A stretch of 32,703 nucleotides of DNA from Ga0074130 sp035492055 (GTDB lineage Bacteria; Pseudomonadota; Gammaproteobacteria; Burkholderiales; Rhodocyclaceae). Position 1 is the first letter of the stretch; each line of letters begins with the position of its first letter. This document shows, piece by piece, positions 31,783 to 32,703 of the stretch. The notes under the pieces are model-generated. The model saw only the letters and a list, made by a program, of their open reading frames with translations. It was not told where the DNA came from and ran no database searches. The DNA lies in NCBI GenBank assembly GCA_035492055.1, contig DATJJR010000013.1, positions 1 through 32,703 of the forward strand, written 5' to 3'. Both the position numbers and the translations under genes were made by a program.

Positions 31783-31805
31783 AGCGGGCTTGTCCTTTAA
31801 TAAGA

Positions 31806-31831
31806 ATGCTTGTTAGACGAAAGCATCTAAC
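31806..31831 (-). other. Interlocking inverted repeats in the epsA leader
   Basis: Two dyads share bases and so exclude each other: ATGCTT (31806-31811) with AAGCAT (31821-31826), and GTTAGA (31812-31817) with TCTAAC (31826-31831). They lie 24-50 bases before the epsA start codon in its long leader. They could form alternative RNA hairpins or be a protein site. Confidence 0.35.
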
Positions 31832-31934
31832 GCAGTTCAATGAATTATTTTTGTACTGAGGACCCCTTTAAGTATTTTGCAAGGAAAAGCCAGCAAGGCC
31901 AATCGATTCTGTTGATCAAAACCTAAAAAAAGCT

Positions 31935-31980
31935 TTTGTAACAATTGGTTAACTTGGGTTTGTCTAGTCCATTCGGACTA
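31935..31980. promoter_or_regulatory. EPS-regulon operator between epsA and the response regulator (site E)
   Basis: TAGTCC-ATTC-GGACTA (31965-31980) is the only perfect dyad of the six. Toward epsA, TACAAA (complement of 31935-31940) lies at the activator distance seen at the other sites. Toward the response regulator, TACAAT (31979-31984) overlaps the dyad edge, so binding there would more likely repress. The dyad is about 183 bases from the epsA ATG and 57 from the other. Confidence 0.6.
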
Positions 31981-32037
31981 CAATATGCACAAATTACTCA
32001 TAAGCTTCTCGCAAGCTTTTTCCGTTAGGCTGTCAAT

Positions 32038-32703
32038 ATGAAAATACTGATCGTTGAAGACGACCTTCCTCTGGCTGAAGGACTTGCAGGTGCCTTGCGC
32101 ACGTCAGGTTACGAGGTCGAGCATGTGTCCACGGGTGCCGACGCTTTGTCAGTTTGCAAGGCACGTTCCTTTTCCCTGATCGTGCTGGATCTCGGCCTGC
32201 CCGACATCAGCGGTTTCGATGTGTTGTCGCGCATTGAGCGTTCGCGTCAGGGCGCTGTACTGATCTTGACCGCACTCGACGGTGTCGATGAGCGCGTGCG
32301 CGGTCTTGATCTTGGCGCCGATGACTACATGAACAAGCCGTTCGCACTGGCCGAATTGGAAGCCCGCGTGCGCGCACTGCTGCGCCGTGTCGAAACGAGC
32401 GAAGACACGCGTGTGCAGATCGGCAAGCTGTGCGTGGATATCGTCGGCAAACGCGCCTGGGTAGGTGAGGATGCGCTGGACCTGACCGCGCGCGAATGGG
32501 GCGTACTGGTGCAATTGCTACGCCGTATTGGTCTGGTGGTGAGCAAGCAGCAATTGCAGAACGCCATCCAGAATTGGGACGAATTGCTCAGTGACAACGC
32601 GATTGAGGTTTACGTGTCGCGCCTGCGCGCCAAGCTGGTGGGTAGTGGTGTCACCATCCGTACGCTGCGCGGCTTCGGGTACATGATTGAGGAGCCGAAG
32701 GCT
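32038..32703 (+). CDS. OmpR/PhoB-family response regulator, 3' end outside window
   Basis: The frame opens at ATG 32038 and is still open after 222 codons at the window end, but the visible protein is nearly full length. The receiver domain (1-115) has the acidic pair E7/D8-D9 in ILIVEDDLPLAEGL, phospho-acceptor Asp51 in IVLDLGLPD, Thr78 and Lys100 in DDYMNKPF. The winged-helix domain follows (LDLTAREWGVLVQLLRR, IEVYVSRLRAKL, IRTLRGFGYMIE). It resembles the QseB/PmrA/TctD branch, usually followed by a sensor kinase gene, which would lie beyond the window. It is divergent from epsA and shares an operator region with it, so a link to EPS control is possible but unproven. Confidence 0.93.
   Translation, partial: MKILIVEDDLPLAEGLAGALRTSGYEVEHVSTGADALSVCKARSFSLIVLDLGLPDISGFDVLSRIERSRQGAVLILTALDGVDERVRGLDLGADDYMNKPFALAELEARVRALLRRVETSEDTRVQIGKLCVDIVGKRAWVGEDALDLTAREWGVLVQLLRRIGLVVSKQQLQNAIQNWDELLSDNAIEVYVSRLRAKLVGSGVTIRTLRGFGYMIEEPKA

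Noticed and set aside
1..32703. Mobile elements, CRISPR arrays, tRNA or rRNA genes
   Set aside because: No transposase-like frame, terminal inverted repeat pair, regularly spaced direct repeat or RNA-gene signature was seen on reading through.

Overview
The window is a chromosomal segment of a beta-proteobacterium dominated by an exopolysaccharide (EPS) locus of the exosortase-B (XrtB) / PEP-CTERM-associated 'eps' type, best known from the methanolan cluster of Methylobacillus. The markers are a LuxR-type regulator like EpsA, an undecaprenyl-phosphate sugar transferase like EpsB, an ordered epsL-epsD-epsE-epsF-epsG block, and a PEP-CTERM protein. Phylum-level placement is by family knowledge. 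Burkholderiales (Oxalobacteraceae-like) is a guess.

Layout. (1) 1-1990: three leftward genes (PepSY-domain protein, COG4705 four-repeat membrane protein, a truncated exported protein) and an orphan 99-residue ORF. (2) 2301-2967: a ParB-like nuclease-domain protein closed by a perfect hairpin terminator. (3) 3066-11689, rightward operon: cyclic-nucleotide-domain protein, epsL, epsD, epsE, epsF, epsG, a WecG/TagA glycosyltransferase, an acyltransferase and a serine-acetyltransferase-like enzyme. (4) 25471 down to 11704, leftward operon of eleven genes: flippase, polymerase/ligase, GT2, hexapeptide acetyltransferase, GT2, acyltransferase, GT4, an acyltransferase-GT4 fusion, GMC oxidoreductase, NAD-dependent epimerase, acyltransferase. 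Seven of its ten junctions are 4-base ATGA overlaps and one is TGATG. (5) 25738-28868, rightward: secreted GH5 glycosidase, sugar nucleotidyltransferase and PEP-CTERM protein, ending in a 19-bp-stem bidirectional terminator. (6) 31782 down to 28975, leftward: epsA, epsB, lytic transglycosylase. (7) 32038 onward: an OmpR-type response regulator cut by the window end.

How the genes fit together. EpsB starts the repeat unit on undecaprenyl phosphate. Five glycosyltransferase domains besides EpsB extend it, and four acyltransferase-3 domains and two hexapeptide acetyltransferases probably O-acylate it. The GMC oxidoreductase and the epimerase may alter a sugar. The Wzx-like flippase and the Wzy-like polymerase move and join repeats, EpsF/EpsG set chain length, and EpsE with the EpsL barrel carry the polymer out. 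GH5 and the transglycosylase may trim glycan or open the wall.

Most interesting new points. (a) A 16-base inverted repeat of the form TAGTCY-N4-RGNCTA appears upstream of nearly every EPS transcription unit (3066, 25605, 26847, 28140, 28235, 31965). In the best cases it sits about 32 bases before a plausible -10 box, which is activator geometry; EpsA is the obvious candidate ligand. (b) The EpsG kinase-like protein carries an N-terminal 24-5-24 residue tandem motif matching MshEN c-di-GMP-binding domains. (c) There is an in-frame acyltransferase-glycosyltransferase fusion. (d) No exosortase gene is present although its substrate and partners are. No tRNA, rRNA, CRISPR array or insertion sequence was seen.
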